From an uncultured Sphingomonas sp. (GTDB taxonomy: Bacteria > Pseudomonadota > Alphaproteobacteria > Sphingomonadales > Sphingomonadaceae), in assembly GCA_913775975.1 (NCBI GenBank), contig CAJYLQ010000032.1, positions 1 through 39,125 on the forward strand: a DNA stretch of 39,125 nt. Reading direction: 5' to 3'. The translations under genes and the position numbers were made by a program. Of this stretch, positions 11,185-20,056 are shown piece after piece; position 1 is the stretch's first letter, and each line of letters opens with the position of its first letter. The notes under the pieces are model-generated. The model worked only from the letters and a program-made list of their open reading frames with translations, ran no database searches and was not told the origin of the DNA.

Positions 11185-12665
11185 GGCGTCCAGCCGATCG
11201 TCGCAAGCGTGAAGACGACGCCCATCATCCCGACGACGACCAGGCTCTGCCAGTCCTTCGCGGCGAAGACGACGGGGTCGTCATCCACCTCGCCGCGCAC
11301 CGTCTTCAGCCATAGCCGCGCCGTCCAGTACAGCATCAGCGCGGGGGCCAGCCACAGCCATTCGGGCGCGGGATAATGGGCGGGCACGATATCCGCCTGC
11401 GTATACATGGCGAGGATCAGGACGCTGATCATCCCGCTCGACGCGCCCAGCGCCAGTACGACCGGCAGGTCGTCCGCATGATAGCCGCGCCCCGCCAGCG
11501 CCTTGCCGGAGGCGACCGCGATGCGCAGTTCCGAATAGCGCTTCACCATGGCGAGGCCCAGGAAGACGAACATCGACATGGCGAGCAGCCAGAAGGACGG
11601 GCGGATCCCCGTCGCCGCGGACCCCGCGACGATACGCAGCGTGTACAGGCCCGCCAGCAGCATCACGTCGACGATGACCTGCTTCTTCAACCAGAAGGAA
11701 TAAAGGCCCGTCAGCAGGTAATAGAAGCCCAGCACCGCCAGGAACCGCCCGGGCAGCAGCAGCGCCAGCCCGATCGACAGCGCCAGCAGCGCCGGCACCG
11801 CGACCACCCCCGCCTTCACCGGCAGCACGCCGCTGGCGAAGGGCCGCGACTTCTTGCGGCGATGCGCGCGGTCGGCCGCCAGATCGAGCATGTCGTTGAG
11901 CAGATACACGGACGACGCGCACAGGCTGTACGACAGGAAGGCGATCAGCGCCGCCGCCAGCAGCGGCAGGTTGCCCAGTTCATGCGCCCCCGCCAGCGGC
12001 ACGAAGATCAGCAGGTTCTTCAGCCACTGATGGACGCGCAGCGCCTTGATCCAGGCGCGCGGGCGGCTGCCGCTGTCGTCGATGAAGCGGATGTCGGGAT
12101 GCCCCGCCGCCGCGCGCCGCAGCCCCTTCCACGACGAAATCAGGAACGCCTTGCGCGCCCGTGCGAACACCGCCAGATCGACCGTGTCGTTGCCGACATA
12201 ATCGAACCCGCCCTCGCCGTAGTGCGCGACCAACAGGTCCGCCTTCGATCGGGAGGAAAGGTTCACCGCGCGGTCGCTGCTCAGCACCGCGTCGAACAGC
12301 CCCAGATGATCGGCCACGGCCTGCGCGATGCTGGCCGAGGCGGCGGTGGCGAGCACCACCGGCCGTCCCTCCGCCCGCGCCGCCGCGATCAGCTCCAGCA
12401 CTTCGGGGCGATAGGGCAGCGCCGCGCCGTCGATCTCGACGCGTTCGGCGACCAGATGCTTGAACCCCGCCTTGCCCTTCGCCAGCCAGGCGGGGAGCGC
12501 CAGCAGCGTCGCGGGCGACCGCTTCGCCAGCGTCAGCAGCGATTCGTGCAGCGTGTCGGTGCGGACCAGCGTGCCGTCCAGATCGACGCACAGCGGCACC
12601 GGGGCCGCTGCCGCGTCTCGGAGTTCGGGCGCGACGGGCGCCGACGGATCGAGATGCGTGGCCAT
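11178..12665 (-). CDS. HAD phosphatase-UbiA prenyltransferase fusion
   Basis: A 495-residue two-domain protein. Residues about 22-200 form a HAD-type domain: motif I is DLDGTLVRTD, followed by VVLATAASA (motif II region) and YVGNDTVDLAVF (motif IV-like). Residues about 205-495 form a UbiA-type membrane domain with about nine hydrophobic helices, the first aspartate motif NDMLDLAADRAH, and RPFASG. This architecture is that of enzymes related to decaprenyl-phosphate phosphoribosyltransferase, which moves phosphoribose from PRPP to polyprenyl phosphate; the fused HAD domain could remove the 5'-phosphate. The product assignment is inference. It lies four bases after the SMR-like gene and overlaps the GT-C gene. 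GAGAGG touches the ATG, closer than usual, so the true start is not certain. Confidence 0.85.
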   Translation of the reverse strand: MATHLDPSAPVAPELRDAAAAPVPLCVDLDGTLVRTDTLHESLLTLAKRSPATLLALPAWLAKGKAGFKHLVAERVEIDGAALPYRPEVLELIAAARAEGRPVVLATAASASIAQAVADHLGLFDAVLSSDRAVNLSSRSKADLLVAHYGEGGFDYVGNDTVDLAVFARARKAFLISSWKGLRRAAAGHPDIRFIDDSGSRPRAWIKALRVHQWLKNLLIFVPLAGAHELGNLPLLAAALIAFLSYSLCASSVYLLNDMLDLAADRAHRRKKSRPFASGVLPVKAGVVAVPALLALSIGLALLLPGRFLAVLGFYYLLTGLYSFWLKKQVIVDVMLLAGLYTLRIVAGSAATGIRPSFWLLAMSMFVFLGLAMVKRYSELRIAVASGKALAGRGYHADDLPVVLALGASSGMISVLILAMYTQADIVPAHYPAPEWLWLAPALMLYWTARLWLKTVRGEVDDDPVVFAAKDWQSLVVVGMMGVVFTLATIGWTPW

Positions 12666-12669
12666 CCTC

Positions 12670-13044
12670 TCAGCCCCGCGCCATCACGACGACGCCCGTC
12701 ATGATGAGCAGCGTGCCGACGATCTTCGCCAGCGACAGCGTATCGTGAAAGAACACCCGGCCGAACAGCGCGGTCAGAACAAATCCCAATGCCACAAAGG
12801 GATAGGCAAAACTCACCTCCACCTTCGACAGCACCAGCAACCATACGGCCATGCTGAGAAAATAAAGGAACAGTCCCAGGATCACGAACGGGCTGAACGC
12901 GATCTGGACAATGGTCGGCACGCCCATGCCGGCCGCGACGGCGCGCTGCACCGATGGCGATGCCATGCCAGCCTTCAGCGCGATCTGCGCGAAGGCGGAG
13001 ATCGCGACACTCAGCACGATCAGCGGATAGACGCCAAAACCCAA
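12670..13044 (-). CDS. SMR/EamA-like small membrane transporter
   Basis: A protein of about 124 residues with four hydrophobic helices (YPLIVLSVAISAFAQIALKAGM, then IVQIAFSPFVILGLFLYFLSMAVWLLV, then VSFAYPFVALGFVLTALFG, and a C-terminal helix). The pattern, including KAGM after helix 1 and the EVSFAYPF turn, matches the small EamA/SMR proteins such as ArnE/ArnF that are proposed to flip lipid-linked sugars. No ATG is available near the N-terminus: the TTG at 13042-13044 has GGGGG nine bases upstream and is chosen; another TTG at 13092 would add 16 non-hydrophobic residues. It leads the three-gene set with the HAD-UbiA and GT-C genes, which supports a role in moving a polyprenyl-phosphate sugar across the inner membrane. 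Confidence 0.75.
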   Translation of the reverse strand: MGFGVYPLIVLSVAISAFAQIALKAGMASPSVQRAVAAGMGVPTIVQIAFSPFVILGLFLYFLSMAVWLLVLSKVEVSFAYPFVALGFVLTALFGRVFFHDTLSLAKIVGTLLIMTGVVVMARG

Positions 13045-13095
13045 GACTTGATTCCCCCGAACCCGAAGCGGGCATGTCCCTATGGGGGGCAAGTG

Positions 13096-14202
13096 TCAAT
13101 TCGGCGTAAAATTTGCCTCGATTCCATGGCCCATGGCCAGATAATCGTCCGACTGCATCTCCTCCAGCCGGCTGACCGTCCGCTGGAATTCGAACGCGCC
13201 GTCGCCGCTGGGATACAGGTCCGCCGGGGTCGCATCGGCGGCGGCGAGCAGCTTCACCTTGTGCTCGTACAGCGCGTCGATCAGGCTGACGAAGCGCGCC
13301 GCCTCGTTGCGGTTCTCCGGCCCCAGCTTCGGAATGCCGACGAGGATCACGGTGTGATAGCGCCGCGCGACCGCCAGATAGTCCGCCGCGCCCCGCGCCT
13401 CCCCGCACAATTTCCTGAACGAGAAGACGGCGACGCCCTTCAGCGTCTTCGGCACATGCAGGATTCGGCCCTGCACCGTCAGATCCTCCGACGGGATCGG
13501 CTCCGTCACCTCATGGTCGGTCAGGCGGAAGAAGGCGGCGGACAGGTTCGCGGTCGCCTCCGGCCCGTTCGGCACCAGCCAGGTCTGCTGGCTGCCCAGT
13601 CGGTCGCGGCGGTAGTCGACGGGGCCGTTCAGCGCCAGCACGTCCAGCCGCGCCTCGATCAGCGCGATGAAGGGCAGGAAATGCTCGCGATTGAGGCCGT
13701 TCTTGTAGAGGTCGGACGGCGCGCGGTTCGACGTCGTCACCACCGTGACGCCGGCGGCGATCAGCGCCGTGAACAGCCGCGACAGGATCATCGCATCCGG
13801 GCTGTTCGTCACCATCATCTCGTCGAAGGCGAGCAACCGCGCCTCTTCCGCCAGCGCATCCGCGACCGGCTGGATAGGATCGCCCTGTTCCTTGCGCCGC
13901 TCGATCGCGATGCGGCCATGTACTTCCAGCATGAATTCGGAAAAATGGACGCGCCGCTTCCGCTCCACCGCGACATGCTGGAAGAACAGGTCCATCAGCA
14001 TCGACTTGCCACGCCCGACACCGCCCCACAGGTACACGCCGCGCGCCGGCACGACCTTGCGCCGGAACAGGCCGGTGGTTCGGGGATGGGCCAGCTCGTC
14101 CGCCAGCGCATCGAGCCGCGCGGCGGCGGCGGCCTGTTCGGGGTCGGCGCGCAATTCGCCGTCGGCGAGCAGCGCGTTATAAGCGGGGAGGACGTCGGCC
14201 AT
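13096..14202 (-). CDS. zapE: AFG1/ZapE-type ATPase
   Basis: A 368-residue P-loop ATPase of the AFG1-like family. In E. coli, ZapE acts at the division ring; in mitochondria, Afg1/LACE1 is linked to turnover of respiratory-chain subunits. Walker A is GGVGRGKS (residues 60-67), followed by the family motif MLMDLFFQHV and HFSEFMLEVHGRI. Walker B is LLAFDEMMVT, then the sensor VVTTSNRAPSDLYKNGLNREHFLPFI, and near the C-terminus ILVGIPKLGPENRNEAARFVSLIDALYE. It lies just downstream of sdhB on the same strand, separated by a palindromic repeat, a layout common in Alphaproteobacteria and consistent with a connection to the respiratory chain. Confidence 0.94.
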   Translation of the reverse strand: MADVLPAYNALLADGELRADPEQAAAAARLDALADELAHPRTTGLFRRKVVPARGVYLWGGVGRGKSMLMDLFFQHVAVERKRRVHFSEFMLEVHGRIAIERRKEQGDPIQPVADALAEEARLLAFDEMMVTNSPDAMILSRLFTALIAAGVTVVTTSNRAPSDLYKNGLNREHFLPFIALIEARLDVLALNGPVDYRRDRLGSQQTWLVPNGPEATANLSAAFFRLTDHEVTEPIPSEDLTVQGRILHVPKTLKGVAVFSFRKLCGEARGAADYLAVARRYHTVILVGIPKLGPENRNEAARFVSLIDALYEHKVKLLAAADATPADLYPSGDGAFEFQRTVSRLEEMQSDDYLAMGHGIEANFTPN

Positions 14203-14218
14203 TCACACGATCCATTCT

Positions 14219-14316
14219 CCCCTCCCCTTCAGGGGAGGGGCCGGGGGTGGGGCCTTGCCGCAAACGCGCCGCTCGTGGAGGCGCCCCACCCCAACCCCTC
14301 CCCTGAAGGGAAGGGG
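14219..14316. repeat. Inverted-repeat pair, family B
   Basis: Arms of about 33 bases at each end (CCCCTCCCCTTCAGGGGAGG.. and ..CCCTGAAGGGAAGGGG) are near-perfect reverse complements, and each contains its own hairpin (CCCCTTCAGGGG). They fill most of the space between sdhB and zapE. The design is the same as the element after the acetyltransferase gene at 1457-1581. It probably forms a strong RNA hairpin between the two genes. Confidence 0.8.
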
Positions 14317-14334
14317 CTTACAAAGCCACTGGCG

Positions 14335-15126
14335 TCACACGACCCGTTCGGCTTCCATCTTCTTGATTTCGGCGATCGCCTTGGCCGGATTCAGGCCCTT
14401 GGGGCAGACGTTCGCGCAGTTCATGATCGTGTGGCAGCGATACAGGCGGAAGGGATCCTCCAGCTCGTCCAGCCGCTCGCCGGTCATCTCGTCGCGACTG
14501 TCGGCCAGCCACCGATAGGCCTGCAGCAGGATCGCCGGGCCCAGGAACTTGTCGCTGTTCCACCAATAGCTGGGGCAGCTGGTCGAGCAGCAGGCGCACA
14601 GGATGCACTCGTACAGCCCGTCCAGCTTCGCGCGGTCCTCCGGCGACTGCAGCCGCTCCTTGCCAGCCGGGGCCGGCGTCACCGTCTGCAGCCACGGCTT
14701 GATCGAGCTGTACTGCGCGTAGAAGTGTGTGAAGTCGGGCACCAGATCCTTCACCACGTCCATGTGCGGCAGCGGCGTGATGCGGATATCGCCCTTCACA
14801 TCCTCGATCGCGGTGGTGCACGCCAGGCCGTTGCGCCCGTCGATGTTCATCGAGCACGACCCGCAAATCCCCTCGCGGCACGAGCGGCGGAACGTCAGCG
14901 AGCTGTCCTGCTCCGCCTTCATCTTGATCAGCGCGTCGAGCACCATCGGCCCGCAATCGTCCAAGTTCACCTGGAACGTGTCGTAGCGGGGATTTTCGCC
15001 GCTATCGGGATCGTAGCGGTAGATCTTGAACGTTTTCAGCCGCTTCCGGTCGCTCGGCGTCGTGGAGGGGGCGTGGGTCACGCCCTTGGTGATGCGGCTG
15101 TTCTTGGGAAGGGCGAATTCGGCCAT
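14335..15126 (-). CDS. sdhB: Succinate dehydrogenase iron-sulfur subunit
   Basis: Electron-transfer subunit of complex II, linking the flavin in SdhA to quinone at the membrane. The 263-residue protein carries a plant-type ferredoxin domain with the 2Fe-2S ligands Cys83, Cys88, Cys91 and Cys103 ([20 protein letters not shown]). The C-terminal domain has the [16 protein letters not shown] and [21 protein letters not shown] motifs for the 4Fe-4S and 3Fe-4S clusters. The N-terminus has a short extension (to about residue 30) usual in alphaproteobacterial and mitochondrial SdhB. It is the last gene of the sdh set, with a ClpP-like gene set between it and sdhA. Confidence 0.97.
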   Translation of the reverse strand: MAEFALPKNSRITKGVTHAPSTTPSDRKRLKTFKIYRYDPDSGENPRYDTFQVNLDDCGPMVLDALIKMKAEQDSSLTFRRSCREGICGSCSMNIDGRNGLACTTAIEDVKGDIRITPLPHMDVVKDLVPDFTHFYAQYSSIKPWLQTVTPAPAGKERLQSPEDRAKLDGLYECILCACCSTSCPSYWWNSDKFLGPAILLQAYRWLADSRDEMTGERLDELEDPFRLYRCHTIMNCANVCPKGLNPAKAIAEIKKMEAERVV

Positions 15127-15190
15127 GGTACGTCCCGATCAAATATATGCGGGTGCCGTTATCACCCCAGCGCGGCTGCGGCAAACCCCA

Positions 15191-15766
15191 TCAGATAACA
15201 TCGAGCACCAGACCGAGCTCGCGCGCCTCCTCCGCCTCGATATACCAGTTGGAGGGCGCCTTTTCCTTCAGCGTCTGCAATGAAACCTGCGTTCCCGCGA
15301 CCAGCGCCGCGAACCCTTCGTCCTGGATGCGGATGGAATCGGCGATCTCGTGCAGCTTGGCCTTCAGCAGATATTCCAGCGTCGACAGCGGGCCGTTCAG
15401 CTGCACGGTCGAATTCATCAGCCGTTCGTGGATCATCAGCCGCGTGCCCCGCGTCAGGAAGCGGCAGTCGGACGGGAAGGCCGACATGAAGGTCGCCCCC
15501 GCCGAGTAGACCGCGACCTTGCCGACGAACAGCGTCTCGCGCCCGGCATATTCGCGGATCAGGCGGATATCGTCGCCCATCGCGCGCGCCATTTCGGGGT
15601 CACCGCCCAGCGTGGTCAGCGAGACGATCAGCGGCCCGTCCTTCGGCGCCTCGACCACCTGCTGCTTGAAGCTGGTGTACATCGCCTCGTCCACCACCCC
15701 GTGCAGTTGCACATGCGGGACGGCGAGGAGCGGATAGCTGGCGGCTTTGCTGGTGCGGTCGGTCAT
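15191..15766 (-). CDS. ClpP-like serine protease family protein in the sdh cluster
   Basis: A 191-residue protein with the ClpP/crotonase fold pattern: LIVSLTTLGGDPEMARAMGDDIRLI (oxyanion-type glycines, residues 46-70), VAVYSAGATFMSAF with the nucleophile Ser88, and RGTRLMIHE with the base His113. In the C-terminal element the place of the ClpP triad aspartate seems to be Asn173 (PSNWYIEAEEARELGLV). The start ATG at 15764-15766 gives a normal N-terminus (MTDRTSKAASYP); the frame stays open far upstream only as a shadow of sdhA. It probably works as an oligomeric peptidase without a Clp ATPase beside it, or is a non-proteolytic relative. It lies between sdhA and sdhB on the same strand, with hairpins upstream. 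Substrate unknown. Confidence 0.85.
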   Translation of the reverse strand: MTDRTSKAASYPLLAVPHVQLHGVVDEAMYTSFKQQVVEAPKDGPLIVSLTTLGGDPEMARAMGDDIRLIREYAGRETLFVGKVAVYSAGATFMSAFPSDCRFLTRGTRLMIHERLMNSTVQLNGPLSTLEYLLKAKLHEIADSIRIQDEGFAALVAGTQVSLQTLKEKAPSNWYIEAEEARELGLVLDVI

Positions 15767-15776
15767 GCGGGGCAAA

Positions 15777-15824
15777 CCCCGGCCGGGATGCCGGGGTTCC
15801 GGCCGGCGGCGCGATGCCGCCGGC
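15777..15824. repeat. Tandem hairpins between sdhA and the ClpP-like gene
   Basis: Two adjacent palindromes fill the 65-base spacer: CCCCGGC/GCCGGGG (15777-15783 with 15790-15796) and a perfect 9-bp stem GCCGGCGGC/GCCGCCGGC (15802-15810 with 15816-15824). No T run follows on either strand, so they look like mRNA-stabilising or attenuating hairpins, not terminators. The first resembles the core of repeat family A. Confidence 0.65.
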
Positions 15825-15831
15825 GTCCGCC

Positions 15832-17634
15832 TCAATACACCCGCTTCTTCGGCTTGATGTAGTCGATGTCGTCGGTCATCGTGTAGTCGTGCACCGGGCG
15901 GTAATCGAGCGTCACCTTGCCGCCCTTGCCGCCCCAGCCGTCGAAGCTCATCAGCGAGTGCTTCATCCAGTTGGCGTCGTCGCGCTCCGGGAAGTCCTCG
16001 TGCATGTGGGCGCCGCGCGATTCCTTGCGGTTCGCCGCGCCTTCCATCGTCACGACCGCCTGCGACAGCAGGTTGTCGAGTTCCAGCGTCTCGACCAGAT
16101 CGGTGTTCCAGATCAGCGAGCGATCCTTCACCGACACGTCTTCCATCCGCTTGTAGGTCGCCGCGATCTTCTGCTGCCCCTCGGCGAGCAGCGCGGAATC
16201 GCGGAACACGGCGGCGTGCTTCTGCATCGTCCGCTGCATCTCGGTGCGGATCTGCGCGGTCGGCGAGCCGCCGGCGGCGTTGCGGAACGTGTCGAGCCGC
16301 GACAGCGCCATATCCTCGGAGCCCTTGGGCAGCGGATTGTGCGGCGTATTCGGCTTCAGGATGTCGCGCACGCGCAGGCCGGTCGCGCGGCCGAACACCA
16401 CGAGGTCGATCAGCGAGTTGGACCCCAGGCGGTTCGCGCCATGGACGGACACGCACGCCGCCTCGCCCACCGCGAACAGGCCGGGGATGACGTGATCCGG
16501 GTTGCCGTCCTTCACGCAGACGACTTCGCCGTGATAGTTCGTCGGGATGCCGCCCATGTTGTAATGCACGGTCGGCGTCACGGGCAGCGGCTGGCGCGTC
16601 AGGTCGACGCCCGCGAAGATCTTGCCCGTCTCGGTGATGCCCGGCAGCCGCTCCGCCAGCACCTTGGGATCGATGTGATCGAGGTGCAGGAAGATATGGT
16701 CCTTGTGCTCGCCGACGCCGCGGCCCTCGCGCATTTCCATCGCCATCGACCGCGACACGACGTCGCGCGAGGCCAGGTCCTTGGCGCTCGGGGCATAGCG
16801 CTCCATGAAACGCTCACCCTCGGAATTGGTGAGGTAGCCGCCCTCGCCGCGCGCGCCCTCGGTGATGAGCACGCCCGCGCCGTAGATGCCGGTCGGGTGG
16901 AACTGCACGAACTCCATGTCCTGCAGCGGCAGGCCGGCGCGCAGCACCATCGCGTTGCCATCGCCGGTGCAGGTGTGCGCCGAGGTGGCCGAGAAATAGC
17001 AGCGGCCATAGCCGCCCGTCGCCAGCACCACATTGTGCGCGCGGAACCGGTGGATGGAGCCGTCCTCCATGCACAGGGCGATCACGCCACGGCACACGCC
17101 GTTCTCCATGATGAGATCGAGCGCGAAATATTCGATGTAGAAGTCCGCGTCGTACTTCAGCGACTGCTGGTACAGCGCATGCAGCATCGCGTGGCCGGTA
17201 CGGTCGGCGGCGGCGCAGGTGCGCTGCACCGGCGGGCCGTCGCCCATATTCTGCATATGGCCGCCGAACGGACGCTGATAGATCGTCCCGTCCTCGTTGC
17301 GGCTGAACGGCACGCCGGCATGTTCCAGCTCGTACACCGCCTGCGGCGCCTCGCGGCACAGATATTCGATCGCGTCCTGGTCGCCGAGCCAGTCCGAACC
17401 CTTGACGGTATCGTACATGTGCCACGACCAGTGGTCGGGCGTATTGTTGCCGAGGCTGGCGGCGATGCCGCCCTGCGCCGCGACCGTATGGCTGCGGGTC
17501 GGGAACACCTTGGTGATGCAGGCCGTCTTCAGCCCGCTCTCCGCGATCCCCATCGTGGCGCGCAGGCCCGATCCGCCCGCGCCGACCACCACCGCGTCAT
17601 AGGTGTGGTCGATGATCTTGTAGGCAGCAGGCAT
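15832..17634 (-). CDS. sdhA: Succinate dehydrogenase flavoprotein subunit
   Basis: Catalytic subunit of complex II, oxidising succinate to fumarate. The 600-residue protein has the FAD-binding motif [12 protein letters not shown] (residues 15-26), the FAD-attachment histidine His49 in [10 protein letters not shown], the substrate-binding [10 protein letters not shown] segment, the active-site [10 protein letters not shown], and the C-terminal [13 protein letters not shown] and helical domain. Its length equals that of alphaproteobacterial and mitochondrial homologues. The ATG overlaps the sdhD stop by one base (TGATG), so the subunits are translationally coupled. The protein is cytoplasmic, bound to the membrane through SdhB, SdhC and SdhD. 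Confidence 0.98.
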   Translation of the reverse strand: MPAAYKIIDHTYDAVVVGAGGSGLRATMGIAESGLKTACITKVFPTRSHTVAAQGGIAASLGNNTPDHWSWHMYDTVKGSDWLGDQDAIEYLCREAPQAVYELEHAGVPFSRNEDGTIYQRPFGGHMQNMGDGPPVQRTCAAADRTGHAMLHALYQQSLKYDADFYIEYFALDLIMENGVCRGVIALCMEDGSIHRFRAHNVVLATGGYGRCYFSATSAHTCTGDGNAMVLRAGLPLQDMEFVQFHPTGIYGAGVLITEGARGEGGYLTNSEGERFMERYAPSAKDLASRDVVSRSMAMEMREGRGVGEHKDHIFLHLDHIDPKVLAERLPGITETGKIFAGVDLTRQPLPVTPTVHYNMGGIPTNYHGEVVCVKDGNPDHVIPGLFAVGEAACVSVHGANRLGSNSLIDLVVFGRATGLRVRDILKPNTPHNPLPKGSEDMALSRLDTFRNAAGGSPTAQIRTEMQRTMQKHAAVFRDSALLAEGQQKIAATYKRMEDVSVKDRSLIWNTDLVETLELDNLLSQAVVTMEGAANRKESRGAHMHEDFPERDDANWMKHSLMSFDGWGGKGGKVTLDYRPVHDYTMTDDIDYIKPKKRVY

Positions 17635-18017
17635 CAGGCGGCGGCTCCGAGCGCGATCTTGAGGATGGAGAACAGGGCGATGGCGCCCAGCCCCAGGGTG
17701 AAGGCGTTGAGGAGGACGAGCGAGACGACGCGGGCCTCGTCATGCTGGTAATCCTCGATCACCACCTGCAGCCCCATGCGGAAATGCGTGAAGACCGACA
17801 GGATCAGCAGCGCCATCGGCAGCGCGACCCAGCCGTTCGACAGCCACATCTTCATCGACACATAGTCGAACGACGGCTGGCGGGCGATCGACACGACCAG
17901 CCACACCATCAGGAACAGGTTCGAACCGGCGGTCAGCCGGTGTTTCCACCAGTGATGGGCGCCTTCGCGCGCCGAACCCAGGCCGCGAACCCGGCCGAGC
18001 GACGTTCCCGATCGCAT
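17634..18017 (-). CDS. sdhD: Succinate dehydrogenase membrane anchor subunit
   Basis: A 127-residue protein with three hydrophobic helices. The N-terminal part has [15 protein letters not shown], the second helix ends in [21 protein letters not shown], which holds the family histidine and the DY pair near the haem and quinone site, and a third helix ends the protein. The ATG at 18015-18017 overlaps the sdhC stop codon by one base (TGATG), as the stop of sdhD overlaps sdhA. The frame is open further upstream, but that part is a shadow of sdhC. Confidence 0.94.
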   Translation of the reverse strand: MRSGTSLGRVRGLGSAREGAHHWWKHRLTAGSNLFLMVWLVVSIARQPSFDYVSMKMWLSNGWVALPMALLILSVFTHFRMGLQVVIEDYQHDEARVVSLVLLNAFTLGLGAIALFSILKIALGAAA

Positions 18018-18427
18018 CACTTGATCCCCAGATAGAGCCAGAACAGCGCGGTCAGCGCGACCGATGCGAACATGGTCGCCAGCGCTCCCAGCTTGTTGGT
18101 CTTCAGCTCGAACCCGGCGCCGGTATCCAGCACCAGATGGCGGATACCCGTCATCATGTGCTGGAACAGCGACAGCGTCAGGCCGATGCCGACGATATAG
18201 CCCAGCACGTTCAGCTTCCCGCTTTCCAGCGTGAAGGTGTCGAGGAACGTCGCATAGCTTTCCGCCCCGCCGGCCACCGCCGCCAGGAACCACACGAGCA
18301 GGCCCGCGCCCACCGTGGCCATGCCGCTGCCGGTGACGCGGTGCAGGATCGAGACCAGCATGTGCGGGCCCCAGCGCCAGATGGTCAGATGGGGGCTCAG
18401 CGGCCGGGCGGGATTGCGGGATGCCAA
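18017..18427 (-). CDS. sdhC: Succinate dehydrogenase cytochrome b556 subunit
   Basis: A 136-residue protein with three hydrophobic helices. The N-terminus has the signature RPLSPHLTIWRW and SILHRVTGSGM, and the second helix ends with QHMMTGIRHLVLDTG, containing the haem b histidine of the family. The only start that gives the family N-terminus is TTG at 18425-18427 (first residues ASRNPARPLSPHL after the initiator); GAGG lies six bases upstream and supports it. The next ATG lies inside the signature and would destroy it. It is the first gene of the sdh set, so the sdh promoter lies in 18428-18625, divergent from the chemotaxis receptor gene. Confidence 0.93.
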   Translation of the reverse strand: MASRNPARPLSPHLTIWRWGPHMLVSILHRVTGSGMATVGAGLLVWFLAAVAGGAESYATFLDTFTLESGKLNVLGYIVGIGLTLSLFQHMMTGIRHLVLDTGAGFELKTNKLGALATMFASVALTALFWLYLGIK

Positions 18428-18527
18428 GGCGTGCCTCGTTTCGCGAAAAGATGATCCGGATATGACAGCGCGCCTATGCGTCCCCTTCCCGGCATATGCA
18501 ACCCGGCCGTTGCGCGATCGCCCCGCG

Positions 18528-18546
18528 CGGGCGGCATTTCCGCCCG
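18528..18546. promoter_or_regulatory. Palindrome in the sdhC / receptor divergent spacer
   Basis: A perfect 7-bp inverted repeat CGGGCGG/CCGCCCG with a 5-base centre (CATTT) lies midway in the 198-base divergent intergenic region, followed on the plus strand by TATAAC at 18550-18555. It could be an operator shared by the two transcripts, or the leader hairpin of one. No confident -35/-10 pair was found on either strand. Confidence 0.25.
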
Positions 18547-18625
18547 GATATAACGGAGTGTTAACCACCAGCCGATAGGCCCGTGGCCATTGGATTTCCC
18601 GCCCATTTTCCAAAGAGGCCCGCCG

Positions 18626-19987
18626 GTGCCGTTCACCCATCTGCCCGCGACCCACGTTATCGCGTCGACGATCGATATCGAGGCGCGGATCCGCGCCTTC
18701 GACAATGGCGAACACGACCTCGTCGCCAATGCCCAGCATCTCTGGTCGATCATCGAACCCGATGTGGACGAGATCATCGATGTTTACTGGCACAGCTGGA
18801 CGCTGGCCAATCCGGGCAAGCCGGAATGGACGCCGCTGCACGGATCGCGCCGGACGGAGGCGGGCCGCCGCTATCTGCGCAACCGGTTCTGCGACCTGTC
18901 GGGCCGTGCCTGGGTCGAATCGCTCGAACGCTCCGTCTCGGCGGCGGTGCGTAACGGGATCGAGCAGATGGACGTGCTGGCCATGTCCTGCGCCAGCGAC
19001 CGCGCCGTGCTGCGCGCGATCAACCGCCGGCTGCCCGCCGACGATCCCCGGCGCGAGGTGATGGCCGATACGCTGCTGCGCCTGTTCGGGATGGAGACGG
19101 AGCTGACCGTCGCGCTCTTCGCCGGCTTCACCGCGCATAACGCCCGGCAGGAGCGGGAGATGCTGCTGGGCGAGTTCCGCGACAGCATCGGCGTGACGGT
19201 GGAGGTCGCCAGCCACGATTCGAGCGCGCTGCGCACGCAGAGCGGCCGCGCCTCGATCATGGCGCGCGGGATGCTGGGCAAGTCGTCCGAGGTCGCCGCC
19301 GCCGCCGAACAGTCCGCCGTCGCGATGCGCGAGGCGGCGCAGACCGCCGCGGGCCTGATCCGCGCGATCGAGGACGCGCGGACCGAGGTGGACGCCGCTG
19401 CCGAGATCGCCACGCGCGCCGCCGCGCAGGCGGGGCAGGCCGTCGGCATGTCGGAGGCGCTGTCGGACCATGCCAAATCGATCGAATCGATCCTCGGCCT
19501 GATCCGCGACATCGCCGGGCAGACCAACCTTCTAGCGCTCAACGCCACGATCGAGGCGGCGCGCGCGGGCGATGCGGGTCGCGGCTTCGCCGTCGTCGCG
19601 CAGGAGGTGAAGAGCCTCGCCAGCCAGACCGCGCGCGCGACCGACGATATCGCCGCGAAGATCGCCGCGATCCAGTCCGCCACCCGCTCCACGGTCGATA
19701 CCAACGCCTCGATCAAGTCGACCGTCGCCGAGGTGCAGGATTCGGCGGAGCGCATCCGCTACGCGATGGAGGCGCAGGCGCAGACCGTCACCGCGATCAC
19801 CGCCGCCGTGGACGAGACCGCGCTCGCCGCCGACTCCATGTCCTCGACGATCGCCGCGATCCGCGAGGATACCGAAACCGTCGCGACCGAGATCGAGTGC
19901 ATCGGCAGCGGCTTCGACTCGCTCGACGGGCGGCTGGGCCAGCTGAAATCCAATGCCGGCGATTTCCTGACTCGCGTCGCCGCCTGA
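18626..19987 (+). CDS. Soluble chemotaxis receptor with globin-like sensor domain
   Basis: A 453-residue methyl-accepting protein without membrane helices. Residues about 10-165 are helical and resemble the globin-coupled sensor domain of HemAT-type aerotaxis receptors (pattern from [21 protein letters not shown] to the helix with [12 protein letters not shown]). The C-terminal part is the coiled-coil signalling domain with the hairpin tip [20 protein letters not shown] and [14 protein letters not shown]. At the place where HemAT carries its haem histidine (after RN.I) this protein seems to have Asp116, so haem binding is doubtful. The GTG at 18626 is chosen because AAAGAGG stands seven bases before it; a TTG at 18590 lacks such a site. 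Divergent from sdhC. It probably signals to a CheA/CheW system encoded elsewhere. Confidence 0.85.
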   Translation: MPFTHLPATHVIASTIDIEARIRAFDNGEHDLVANAQHLWSIIEPDVDEIIDVYWHSWTLANPGKPEWTPLHGSRRTEAGRRYLRNRFCDLSGRAWVESLERSVSAAVRNGIEQMDVLAMSCASDRAVLRAINRRLPADDPRREVMADTLLRLFGMETELTVALFAGFTAHNARQEREMLLGEFRDSIGVTVEVASHDSSALRTQSGRASIMARGMLGKSSEVAAAAEQSAVAMREAAQTAAGLIRAIEDARTEVDAAAEIATRAAAQAGQAVGMSEALSDHAKSIESILGLIRDIAGQTNLLALNATIEAARAGDAGRGFAVVAQEVKSLASQTARATDDIAAKIAAIQSATRSTVDTNASIKSTVAEVQDSAERIRYAMEAQAQTVTAITAAVDETALAADSMSSTIAAIREDTETVATEIECIGSGFDSLDGRLGQLKSNAGDFLTRVAA

Positions 19988-20056
19988 GAGGGGACGGGGA
20001 AGGCCGGCGCGAGCCCCCCTCCCCAATCCGCCGGCCGCGCGCTACAGCCGGCGGCG

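Noticed and set aside
15767..16456. Upstream extension of the ClpP-like reading frame
   Set aside because: It is a shadow frame of sdhA and includes the hairpin spacer; the ATG at 15766 gives a normal family start.
18428..19471. Upstream extension of the sdhC frame
   Set aside because: It runs antisense to the chemotaxis receptor gene and has no membrane or sdhC features.
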